Below, one piece after another: positions 34,996 through 43,176 of a DNA stretch of 64,000 bases. The stretch is from Bacteroidales bacterium (lineage in GTDB: Bacteria > Bacteroidota > Bacteroidia > Bacteroidales > UBA932). Position 1 is the first letter of the stretch. Each line of letters starts with the position of its first letter. The notes under the pieces were generated by a model. The model saw only the letters and a program-made list of their open reading frames with translations. It was not told the origin of the DNA and ran no database searches. Where the stretch lies: NCBI GenBank assembly GCA_017437755.1, contig JAFRXI010000006.1:1-64000 (forward strand). The letters run 5' to 3'. The position numbers and the translations under genes were made by a program.

Positions 34996-36382
34996 GGAGC
35001 ACCCTCACGTCAAAACGTCCGGCCAGCCGGGCTGCAAGATGCTCCGCGCAGTAAACTGAGCGGTGCTGTCCGCCCGTGCACCCGAAGCTGACCTGAAGAT
35101 TGGTGAACTTGCGCTCCATGAAGCGCTTGACATGGGCGTCCACAAGGGAGTAGACGTTGTCAAGGAAGGTCAGTATCTCGCCGTCGTCCTCCAGGAACTT
35201 TATCACCTCCGGGTCCTTTCCGTTGAACTGGCGGTAATACTCGTATTTGCCCGGATTGTTCACGCTGCGGCAGTCAAAGACGTAACCGCCGCCGTTCCCG
35301 GTGGGATCCGACGGTATTCCCTTCTTGAAGGCGAAGCTCCAGACATGCACCTGGAGGCGGTGGTCGGTGGCCGATGAATAGAACTGGGGCATCTCGGTGA
35401 GGGACTGCAGGACACCGGTGAGGTATGGATACCGGCCGAAAGGCTCCCTGAGAAGGCGCCTGAGGTTGTCCAGCGCATAGGGGACGCTGGCCATGAAATG
35501 CGGCTTCTTCTCAAAATAGCCGCGGAAGCCGTAGGCCCCAAGCACCTGGAGGGTGCGGAAAAGTATGAACAGCCTGAGCCTTTCCCTGAAAGACTCCCCG
35601 TCTATGTCCATGAATTCCTTCAGCGCATCCAGATAGGTCGACACCATCTTGTCCTTGAGGTCCTCGGGATAGCGCGAGCGGGCCTGCCACACAAAGGAAG
35701 CCACGTCGTACCAGATGGGACCGCGCCTACCGCCCTGGAAGTCGATGAAGTAGGGCTCGCCCTCGCAAAGCATCACGTTCCTGGCCTGGAAGTCCCTGTA
35801 CATGAATGTGTTGCCACATTCCTGCAGAAGGTCCTCCCTCAGAAGGTCAAAGTCGTCCTGGAGGAGCGTCTCGTCGAATTCCAGCCCGGTAGCCTTGAGG
35901 AAGCAGTATTTGAAATAGTTGAGGTCAAAGTTTATCATCCTCGCGTCGAACTCCCGCTGGGGGTAGCAGACGTCCCAGTCCAGGCCGTCGCCGCCGCGGA
36001 ACTGTATTGCGGGAAGGCGCGACATGGTCTTCAGCAGAAGGGCCTCCTCGTCGGGCGAATAGACCCCGCGTTCACGTCCCCTTGCCACGGCGTCGAACAG
36101 GCAAACCCTGCCGAGGTCGGTCTGCAGATAGCACATCCAGTCGTCCGACACCGCCAGGACTGCCGGAACGGTAAGGCCCTTGGACCGGAAATGGTTGCAG
36201 ATGGATATGAAAGCGCGGTTCTCCCTAACGTCGGTGCCGATAACGCCTATGATGGTACTGCCTTCGTCCCGGAAAAGCCGGAAATAACGCCTGTGACTGC
36301 CCGAGCCCGGCAGTTCCTCGTACCTCAGCGGGGCCTTCCCGACAAACTTCGTATACAGGTTTACAAGGGATTCTTCTGTCAT
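34958..36382 (-). CDS. Aminoglycoside-phosphotransferase-type kinase fused to RapZ C-terminal domain
   Basis: 474 residues from ATG 36382 (upstream in-frame codons are not credible). Residues about 1-330 are an APH-like kinase: Brenner-type loop FMYRDFQARNVML and metal-binding YFIDFQGGRRGP, as in AmgK sugar kinases. Residues about 345-474 match the C-terminal domain of RapZ, with the signature VSFGCTGGQHRSVYCAE and an N-terminal part around IKFLEDDGEILTF. The N-terminal P-loop ATPase of true RapZ is absent, replaced by the kinase. RapZ senses glucosamine-6-phosphate in E. coli; a sugar-recycling role here is inferred. Confidence 0.85.
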   Translation of the reverse strand: MTEESLVNLYTKFVGKAPLRYEELPGSGSHRRYFRLFRDEGSTIIGVIGTDVRENRAFISICNHFRSKGLTVPAVLAVSDDWMCYLQTDLGRVCLFDAVARGRERGVYSPDEEALLLKTMSRLPAIQFRGGDGLDWDVCYPQREFDARMINFDLNYFKYCFLKATGLEFDETLLQDDFDLLREDLLQECGNTFMYRDFQARNVMLCEGEPYFIDFQGGRRGPIWYDVASFVWQARSRYPEDLKDKMVSTYLDALKEFMDIDGESFRERLRLFILFRTLQVLGAYGFRGYFEKKPHFMASVPYALDNLRRLLREPFGRYPYLTGVLQSLTEMPQFYSSATDHRLQVHVWSFAFKKGIPSDPTGNGGGYVFDCRSVNNPGKYEYYRQFNGKDPEVIKFLEDDGEILTFLDNVYSLVDAHVKRFMERKFTNLQVSFGCTGGQHRSVYCAEHLAARLAGRFDVRVLLTHRELGEERML

Positions 36383-36399
36383 AAATGTCCAATTTGCCT

Positions 36400-36428
36400 C
36401 AAATTTACAAAAATTCTCACTATCTTGC
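36400..36428. promoter_or_regulatory. Divergent -7 elements for the kinase-RapZ gene and pncB
   Basis: Minus strand TAAATTTG (36407-36400) lies 17 bp before the kinase ATG. Plus strand TATCTTGC (36421-36428) lies 6 bp before the pncB ATG. No well-spaced -33 box for either. Confidence 0.4.
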
Positions 36429-36434
36429 GGGACT

Positions 36435-37940
36435 ATGGCAAAAATAAACAACGCATACTGCTCGGACAAGTACCAGTATACCATGGGAAAGTCCTACTTT
36501 GAATGCGGGATGGCCGAGCGCATCGCCGTATTCAACCTGTTCTACAGGAAGGCCCCTGAGAATAACAACTGGGCCGTGGTCAGCGGAACCGAGGAGATGA
36601 TAGACATGGTCCTCCACCTTGGGACCGAACCCGAGGAGTTCTATGAGAAATTCCTCCCGGGCGAGGAGTACAGGGAATTTCGCAAGTATCTGTCTATCAT
36701 GCGTTTCACCGGCGACGTGCACTGCATGAGGGAGGGCGAGATAGTATTTCCCAACCAGCCGATAGTCACGGTCGTGGCTCCCCTTGTCCAGGCTCAGGTC
36801 CTGGAAACGCCCATGCTCTGCATCCTGAACCACCAGATGGCCGTGGCCACCAAGGCATCCCGCGTGTGCCGCGCCACCAACCGGCCGGTCAGTGAATTCG
36901 GTTCCCGCAGGGCGCACGGTCCGTGGGCTGCTGTGATGGGTGGCAAAGCCGCCATGATCGCCGGCTGCGCCAGCTCCTCCAACATCCTCACCGGCGCCAT
37001 CAACGGGGTGCCTTCCACGGGGACCATGGCGCACAGCTTCGTAACTTCCTACGGCAGTTCGGTCAGCGGCGAGCACCAGGCCTTCTGCGATTACATAAAG
37101 ACCCATCGCGGGGAGAACATAATCCTCCTTATCGATACCTACGACACCCTCCGCTGCGGTGTCCTCAACGCCATCAAGGCCTTCAGGGAGAACGGGATAG
37201 ACGACAGCTATCCCTACGGATACGGCGTCCGCCTGGACAGCGGCGACCTCGCCTACCTCTCGCAGGAGGTCAGGGCCATCCTCGACGAGCACGGTCTCCT
37301 GGGATGCAAGATATTCGCGACCAACAGCCTGGACGAATACCTCATTTCCGACCTGGAGCGCCAGGGCGCCAGGATTGACAGCTACGGGGTGGGTGACGCC
37401 ATCGCCACATCCAAGGCCGCTCCCTGCTTCGGGAACGTGTACAAACTGGTCCAGATAGACGGTGAACCCGTCCTCAAGAGGTCGGAAGACAAGATAAAGC
37501 TCATCAACCCTGGATTCCAGATAACATGGAGGATTTCCGCCCGCGACACCTCCAAGAGCACCGAGATGGACGGTTATGTCTACAAAGCCGACGTCACCTG
37601 CCTCCGGGGCGACCGGCTGGACACTGCGATCCAGCATGGCATGGCCATCAGGATAAGGGACGAATACGACTCCTACAAGGAGATGTCCTTCGCCGAGGGC
37701 GAATACGTAGCCAGGCCGCTCCAGCATCAGGTTATCGCCAAGGGCGCCCGCTGCGTCCCCTTCCACGACCTCGCCCAGAAGAGGGCGTTCTACAAGGAGA
37801 CCCTCTCGCATTTCAGCCCGGCGGAAAGGCGCCTCATCAACCCCCACTACTACAAGGTGGACATATCCGACGACCTTTACGACAAGAAAATGGAGATCCT
37901 GGACTCGCTGGTAAAGGATATTTCCAATTTCAAGCTTTAG
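36435..37940 (+). CDS. pncB: Nicotinate phosphoribosyltransferase
   Basis: 501 residues. Makes nicotinate mononucleotide from nicotinate and PRPP in NAD salvage. Conserved blocks: NNAYCSDKYQYTMGKSYFE at the start, EFGSRRAHGPWAA, GTMAHSFVTSYG with the catalytic-histidine region, LLIDTYDTLRCGV and GVRLDSGDLAYLS. Length and order fit the bacterial NAPRTase family. The ATG stands 6 bp after the -7 box, so the message may lack a leader. Followed at 47 bp by the exported L7/L12-like gene. Confidence 0.94.
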   Translation: MAKINNAYCSDKYQYTMGKSYFECGMAERIAVFNLFYRKAPENNNWAVVSGTEEMIDMVLHLGTEPEEFYEKFLPGEEYREFRKYLSIMRFTGDVHCMREGEIVFPNQPIVTVVAPLVQAQVLETPMLCILNHQMAVATKASRVCRATNRPVSEFGSRRAHGPWAAVMGGKAAMIAGCASSSNILTGAINGVPSTGTMAHSFVTSYGSSVSGEHQAFCDYIKTHRGENIILLIDTYDTLRCGVLNAIKAFRENGIDDSYPYGYGVRLDSGDLAYLSQEVRAILDEHGLLGCKIFATNSLDEYLISDLERQGARIDSYGVGDAIATSKAAPCFGNVYKLVQIDGEPVLKRSEDKIKLINPGFQITWRISARDTSKSTEMDGYVYKADVTCLRGDRLDTAIQHGMAIRIRDEYDSYKEMSFAEGEYVARPLQHQVIAKGARCVPFHDLAQKRAFYKETLSHFSPAERRLINPHYYKVDISDDLYDKKMEILDSLVKDISNFKL

Positions 37941-37987
37941 AAGGCACAACTATTGCAATTGTACCATCGCCAACACAAACACACATC

Positions 37988-38323
37988 ATGAAGAATATTT
38001 TGAGAATCGTGATTCCGTGCATCCTGCTCCTTACCGCGGCAGGCGCAACCGTGACGGCCTGGGGCCAGAACCCTTCCCCTGCCACCTCGGTTGAGGCTGC
38101 GGCGGACACCTGCACGGTGGTCCTGGTGGATTTTGGCCCCAACAAGGTCAAGGTCATCAAGATCGTCAAGGAGTACCTGGGGATAGGACTCAAGGAAGCG
38201 CATGACCTGGTAAACGCGGCCCCGTCTGTCATCAAGGAGAACGTTCCCATGAAAGAAGCCCGGGAACTCGCCGACAAGCTCACAGCCGCTGAAGCCAAGG
38301 TGGAACTGAAGACAAAGGAGTGA
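37988..38323 (+). CDS. Exported protein consisting of a ribosomal L7/L12 C-terminal-like domain
   Basis: 111 residues. Residues 1-26 are a signal peptide (MKNILRIVIPCILLLTAAGA, cleavage likely near TAWGQ). Residues about 42-108 follow the bL12 C-terminal domain closely: KVKVIKIVKEYLGIGLKEAH, DLVNAAPSVIKENV, ending AAEAKVELK. The bL12 N-terminal dimerization domain and hinge are missing. So a fold that binds translation factors on the ribosome appears here outside the cytoplasm. It lies between pncB and a large porin gene (11 bp gap). Function unknown; perhaps a small envelope protein-interaction module. Confidence 0.8.
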   Translation: MKNILRIVIPCILLLTAAGATVTAWGQNPSPATSVEAAADTCTVVLVDFGPNKVKVIKIVKEYLGIGLKEAHDLVNAAPSVIKENVPMKEARELADKLTAAEAKVELKTKE

Positions 38324-38334
38324 CATTCCCTTAG

Positions 38335-41076
38335 ATGAGGGGAGCGTGGCAGGAATTACTGTTGCCGGCAGCTGCCGTAGGGCTTGCTGTCGCGGGTCTG
38401 TGGGGCAGGTCCCCGCAGACGGTTTTTTCGTATTCCGCCGCGCGTGACATTCCGGCTGAGGTCCTCCGCCTGGACACACTCCGCACCGACACCCTTTCTT
38501 CCCTCCCCGCCGACACTACAACCCTGCCCGCTCTTCCGGACACGGCTGCCGTCCATTCCCCTGCCGACAGCCTGGAGGATGAGGGCTTCCTCTTTGGGGA
38601 ACAGGAAGACACAGTCCCCGCCATAATGGCCCGGGACACGATGAAAGTACCTGATTCCCTGAAGTTTACCGATCCATTCCTGTACAGGTGGTACGTAGCG
38701 GTCAAGGATTCCCTCACCCACCGGATAGTGGTTGATTCACTGAAGGCCGAGGGAGATTCGCTGGACTGGCCCAGGATCGACTCCCTCTACCTCGACGATT
38801 CCACCAGGACCGCAAAGCGCAAGTTCGACGAGTGGTACGCCTCCCTCGACCGCAAGGGCCGGAAGAAATACCACTACGAGCAGATGCTGCCCATAAAGAT
38901 GCACAGGATCGACAGCATCCTCAACCGGAAGGACAGCCTCAGGAAGGTAAAGGACAGCATCATAGAATCCACGCCCAGGATACTTGAAACCTTCGCCGTC
39001 CCGGATTCCATGCAGTACAGGAGGCTCATCTCGTGGAAGCAGGACCGCTATTTCGGGAAGGTCAGGCTTGAGGAATGGGACACCACCTTCAATTACCATT
39101 TCCGCGACTATCCGTTCCAGAGGGAGGACATAGGCGGATCCTGGCTGGGCATGGCCGGGTCGGCAGTCCAGACCTACGATTTCTTCAAGAGGCGCAGCGG
39201 TACCGGGGTCAGCTGGTACGACGCCTACGATTCCTGGACCTATACCCCCGAGAGCATCCCCATGTTCAACACCAAGACCCCGTACACGGAACTGGAATAC
39301 TACGGGACCCTCTTCGCCACGTCCATGAAGGAATCGGACAACATCCGGATAATGACCACCCAGAACATCCTGCCGTCGCTGAACTTCACCCTGGAGTACA
39401 AGAGATACGGCGGAGAAGGCATCCTGCAGAATGAGGCTACTGCCAACAAGACCCTGGCGGCAACTGTCAACTGGCTGGGCAAGAGACATTTGGTACATGC
39501 CGGATACATCTACAACAAGGTAACCAGGAAGGAAAACGGCGGAATCGTGGACAACAGATGGATCAGGGACACCACGGTGGACGCCAGGGAGATAAACGTC
39601 TGGCTGTCGGAAGCCTCCAACAAGATAAAGAAGAATACCGTATTCCTGGACCAGTCTTACAGGATCCCCTTCTCCTTCCTGAAGAAACTCGGCAAGAAAC
39701 ACAGGAAAGCCCAGGAGTCCGAAGAAGAAGGGATGCCGGAAGAGGAGTCCGGCGGGGAAACCGCCGCAAAGGACGATGACGACGACGTAACCACCGCATT
39801 CATAGGTCATTCCTCAGAGTATTCCTCCTTCAGCAAGCTTTATACCGACGCAATAGCCACCACCAACTCCTCGGGAAGCGAGTTCTTTGGCGGAGCATTC
39901 TACATGAATCCCCTGAAGAGCGCCGACTCGCTGAGGGTATCCAAACTCGACAACCGCATCTACTTCCGGCTCCAGCCATGGGTGGAAGACGGAATCGTGT
40001 CAAAGATAGAGGGCGGCGTGGGCGACCGGCTGCTGAGCCACTATATGATGCGCTCGCCCGGAGACTATATCAAGGTGCCTCGGAACACCGTCTGGAATTC
40101 GGCCTACGTATATGCCGGAGCGGAAGGCCGCCTGAAGAAATACATCAGCTGGAACGCCCTGGGAAGCTATACCTTCCTGGGTCACGACGTAAACGACTTT
40201 GACATCCAGGCAAACGCCGCGTTCAGCATCTACCCCTTCCGCAGGCACAAGGACAGTCCCATGACCATATCCGCCAGGTTCTCCACATCCCTCAAGGAAC
40301 CCGACTTCTTCCAGCAGAACTTCTATTCCAACCACTACCGGTGGAGCAACAGTTTCAGCAAGGTATCCACCACCGTCGTGGAGGGCAGGTTCTCGGTGCC
40401 GAGGTGGCGGCTGGATGTTGATGCAGGATACTCGCTGCTGGGTAATTACCTGTGGTACAACACCTTGGGCTCACCGGAACAGGCTTCTGCACCGGTGAGC
40501 GTGTTCAAGGCGTCGCTGAGGAAGGACTTCACCGTTGCCAGGTTGCTGCATCTTGACAACAGGGTGCTTTTCCAGAAATCCTCCGACGATTCGGTGCTGC
40601 CCCTTCCCCTCGTGGCAGTAAACCTCAGGTGGTACATCCAGTTCAACATAGTCAGCGCCGACGTGATGAAGATGCAGCTTGGCGCCGACGTCAGGTACAA
40701 TACCCCCTGGAACGCCCCGGCCTTCAATCCGGTGGCGGGTGTGTTCTTCGCCCAGGACAAGGAAAGGTACGGGAACTGCCCCATAATCGATGTCTTTGCC
40801 AACATCCAGTGGAAGAGGGCCTGCGTTTTCGTAAAGCTGGAGAATGCCGGAATGGGCTGGCCCATGACCAGGAAGGACTATTTCAGCGCACATAATTACA
40901 TTTCCACCACCCGCGCCGTCAAGTTTGGCATCTACTGGCCTTTCTACGTACAGTCGGGCAAGAAGAACACCCTCAGCAGCAAGGCCGGAAGCGGTGGCGG
41001 CAGAAGCGGAGGCGGCGGATTCGGTGGCCTGAGCGGCCTCAAGAGCGGCCTCGGAGGGGCAATGGGCGGATTCTGA
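38335..41076 (+). CDS. Large putative outer-membrane porin (Bacteroidetes Porin_10 type)
   Basis: 913 residues. Signal-like N-terminus, then an Asp/Ser/Pro-rich region (about 45-230) and a long beta-barrel from about 250, with segments such as YFGKVRLEEWDTTFNYHFRD and SYRIPFSFLKK that are typical of the family. An acidic insert (EEEGMPEEESGGETAAKDDD) lies near residues 462-483. The barrel seems to end at FGIYWPFYVQSGKK, but a Gly/Ser-rich tail of about 30 residues follows, ending in Phe. First of three closely spaced envelope genes. Confidence 0.78.
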   Translation: MRGAWQELLLPAAAVGLAVAGLWGRSPQTVFSYSAARDIPAEVLRLDTLRTDTLSSLPADTTTLPALPDTAAVHSPADSLEDEGFLFGEQEDTVPAIMARDTMKVPDSLKFTDPFLYRWYVAVKDSLTHRIVVDSLKAEGDSLDWPRIDSLYLDDSTRTAKRKFDEWYASLDRKGRKKYHYEQMLPIKMHRIDSILNRKDSLRKVKDSIIESTPRILETFAVPDSMQYRRLISWKQDRYFGKVRLEEWDTTFNYHFRDYPFQREDIGGSWLGMAGSAVQTYDFFKRRSGTGVSWYDAYDSWTYTPESIPMFNTKTPYTELEYYGTLFATSMKESDNIRIMTTQNILPSLNFTLEYKRYGGEGILQNEATANKTLAATVNWLGKRHLVHAGYIYNKVTRKENGGIVDNRWIRDTTVDAREINVWLSEASNKIKKNTVFLDQSYRIPFSFLKKLGKKHRKAQESEEEGMPEEESGGETAAKDDDDDVTTAFIGHSSEYSSFSKLYTDAIATTNSSGSEFFGGAFYMNPLKSADSLRVSKLDNRIYFRLQPWVEDGIVSKIEGGVGDRLLSHYMMRSPGDYIKVPRNTVWNSAYVYAGAEGRLKKYISWNALGSYTFLGHDVNDFDIQANAAFSIYPFRRHKDSPMTISARFSTSLKEPDFFQQNFYSNHYRWSNSFSKVSTTVVEGRFSVPRWRLDVDAGYSLLGNYLWYNTLGSPEQASAPVSVFKASLRKDFTVARLLHLDNRVLFQKSSDDSVLPLPLVAVNLRWYIQFNIVSADVMKMQLGADVRYNTPWNAPAFNPVAGVFFAQDKERYGNCPIIDVFANIQWKRACVFVKLENAGMGWPMTRKDYFSAHNYISTTRAVKFGIYWPFYVQSGKKNTLSSKAGSGGGRSGGGGFGGLSGLKSGLGGAMGGF

Positions 41077-41082
41077 CAGGGA

Positions 41083-42042
41083 ATGAAAAGCCTGTACGGC
41101 ATATGGACCTTCATCATTTATCTGCTGTGCACTGTTGCGGCCCTGTTTGTCGTGCCTTTCCAGCAGAGGGATTCCCTGGTCCGTATCAATCCCCTGGACC
41201 ACGACAAGCATACCCTTGAATGCGCTATCCGGCCAGGTGACGACTTCAACTATATCTTTCTCGGAAAATTCTCCTCGGACCTCGGGCTCGAGTGCAGGAT
41301 AAACCGCTCCGCGGACGATATCCTGGACTCGCTCAGGAGCGGTGCGCTGGACCTTGCCGCCCTGGGGGAAAGCGTCCTGGAATCAGGCCTCGGCGACAGC
41401 CTGGTGGCCTCCCGCCGGTTTGGCGACAGCACGGTATGGGTATTCCGGGAAGGCCCGGTGGAAAGGCTCCGCTTCCTCAATTCGTGGCTCACCGCCACTG
41501 AAAGGTCACGCTATTACGGCAGGGTGGCAAGGTCGCTCCGGCACAGGAAAGGCGACCCCGGCCAGATCAGCCCATACGACTCCCTGATAAAGGTCTACGC
41601 CTCCAGGATGGGCTGGGACTGGCGGCTGCTGGCATCGGTAATCTACCATGAATCAAGGTTTTCCATGAGCGCCGCATCCAACCGCGGGGCCATAGGGCTG
41701 ATGCAGGTGGTACCCAACCACTACAGCGCCGACTCCCTCATGGACCCTTCCACCAACCTTCAGGCCGGGACCAACTACCTGCTTAAGCTGGAGAACATGT
41801 TCCGCAGCAGCAGCGCCGACTCCCTGGAATGCGTCAAATTCGCCGTTGCCGCCTACAACGCAGGCGAAGGAAGGATAAAGAACTGCCTTAAATTCGCCTT
41901 GGAAAAGAACGTGGACGCCACCAAGTGGGACAACGTGGTGGAACTCTTCCCTGAGATGGAAGATTTTGACGGCAGGCAGACCGCCGCCTACGTCGACGGG
42001 GTCATAAGCACCTGGTACGCCTATATGATGCAATACAACTAG
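41083..42042 (+). CDS. Membrane-anchored lytic transglycosylase with shortened sensor domain (MltF-like)
   Basis: 319 residues. One N-terminal membrane segment (about 7-26), then about 100 residues that look like part of a solute-binding domain (DFNYIFLGKFSSDLGLECRI, SGALDLAALGESV), then an SLT domain from about 165: catalytic E190 in VIYHESRF, GAIGLMQVVP, DPSTNLQAGTNYL and AAYNAGEGRI. Cleaves peptidoglycan glycan strands. Typical MltF has a full two-lobed binding domain and about 450-500 residues; here one lobe appears lost. Six bp after the porin, 3 bp before the GDPD gene. Confidence 0.85.
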   Translation: MKSLYGIWTFIIYLLCTVAALFVVPFQQRDSLVRINPLDHDKHTLECAIRPGDDFNYIFLGKFSSDLGLECRINRSADDILDSLRSGALDLAALGESVLESGLGDSLVASRRFGDSTVWVFREGPVERLRFLNSWLTATERSRYYGRVARSLRHRKGDPGQISPYDSLIKVYASRMGWDWRLLASVIYHESRFSMSAASNRGAIGLMQVVPNHYSADSLMDPSTNLQAGTNYLLKLENMFRSSSADSLECVKFAVAAYNAGEGRIKNCLKFALEKNVDATKWDNVVELFPEMEDFDGRQTAAYVDGVISTWYAYMMQYN

Positions 42043-42045
42043 CCC

Positions 42046-43176
42046 ATGAAGTCCTTTGGAAACACTTTATTGACAATACTTTGCGCGGTGCTTTGGGCAG
42101 GTTGCGGCCGTCTCCCTTCCGGCAGTGTCTCCAATGACGGATCCGACGCCCCGGAAGAGGTACTGTTCCAGATTTCGGATGTCAGGATGGCCGAAGAATA
42201 CAAGATGGCCCCAAGATGCAAGATGTTCGTCTTCGGCAAGGGCTTCCTCAAGGGGGACAGCCTGAGGATAGTCTCCCAATCGGAAGGAATCGGACCGGTG
42301 GACATGGTTCTTCCGTCGGCGGCCTTTTCCGACATGATCCTGGGCATCGTGCCGGAAGGACTTCCCGACGACAGCTACGAACTCTTCATCAAGAGGGGCC
42401 GCGGACTGTTCAGCCTGGGCAGCGCCACCCTCCTCTTTGACGAAGGATACCGCCCCAGGCCGTGGGGCCTGGTCCCGCACAGGGGAGATACGGAGCAAGG
42501 CGCGCCTGACAACTCCATAGAGGCACTCCGGAGGGCGATCGATGCCGGGGTCTTCGGTACCGAATTCGACGTCAGGCTCTCCGGCGACGACATCCCCATA
42601 GTGTGCCATGAAGCCAAGATGGACACCTATGAGCCTGAACTGGAGTCGATTCCGTATTCCGAGATCGCACAGAGATACCATTTCCACAACGGCGAGACGA
42701 TCAACACCCTGGATGCGTTCCTCACAGCCGTAGGGAAGGACCGCCACACCCGCCTGTTCATGGATATCAAGCAGCAGTCCACCAAGGAGAAGACCCTGCA
42801 CCTGACCGACCTCGCTTTGGCTGCAATCAAGAAGTTCGGCCTGGAGTATATCACCGACTACATGTCCGTAGACTTTGACGTATGCATGAAGATAGCGGCC
42901 ACAAAACCTCACGGGCTGGTGGGATATCTTGCCTGGATGCAGGACGAACTGGACGCCATCAGGGCCGGAACGACTTTCCTGCCTATGGCCAGGTCACACT
43001 TCATTGAAGATCCCGAGCGGTTTGCAAGGTACAAGGCGTCCGGGGTTCCCCTCAACACCGGGGCCGATACCCCTGAGGAATTTGAATGGGTACTTGAAAA
43101 CGGCATCGACATAATCGGGACCGACCACCTCTCAGTGGGCCTGAAATACATCCATCACAGATTTGTGGAGTACTAG
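42046..43176 (+). CDS. Glycerophosphodiester phosphodiesterase lipoprotein with N-terminal Ig-like domain
   Basis: 376 residues. Lipobox LWAGC. Residues about 35-135 form a beta-rich domain (MFVFGKGFLKGDSLRI) unlike GDPD enzymes. From about 140 the GDPD barrel shows all catalytic elements: HRGDTEQGAPDNS, GTEFDVRLS and the second histidine in IVCHEAKMD, ending IDIIGTDHLS. Hydrolyses glycerophosphodiesters, here probably in the periplasm or at the surface. Last gene of the pncB-to-GDPD run; its stop shares CTAG with the convergent LolE-like gene. Confidence 0.9.
   Translation: MKSFGNTLLTILCAVLWAGCGRLPSGSVSNDGSDAPEEVLFQISDVRMAEEYKMAPRCKMFVFGKGFLKGDSLRIVSQSEGIGPVDMVLPSAAFSDMILGIVPEGLPDDSYELFIKRGRGLFSLGSATLLFDEGYRPRPWGLVPHRGDTEQGAPDNSIEALRRAIDAGVFGTEFDVRLSGDDIPIVCHEAKMDTYEPELESIPYSEIAQRYHFHNGETINTLDAFLTAVGKDRHTRLFMDIKQQSTKEKTLHLTDLALAAIKKFGLEYITDYMSVDFDVCMKIAATKPHGLVGYLAWMQDELDAIRAGTTFLPMARSHFIEDPERFARYKASGVPLNTGADTPEEFEWVLENGIDIIGTDHLSVGLKYIHHRFVEY

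Noticed and set aside
36420-37949. 509-codon minus-strand frame opposite pncB
   Set aside because: Mirror of the pncB codon pattern; no motif, while pncB is unmistakable.
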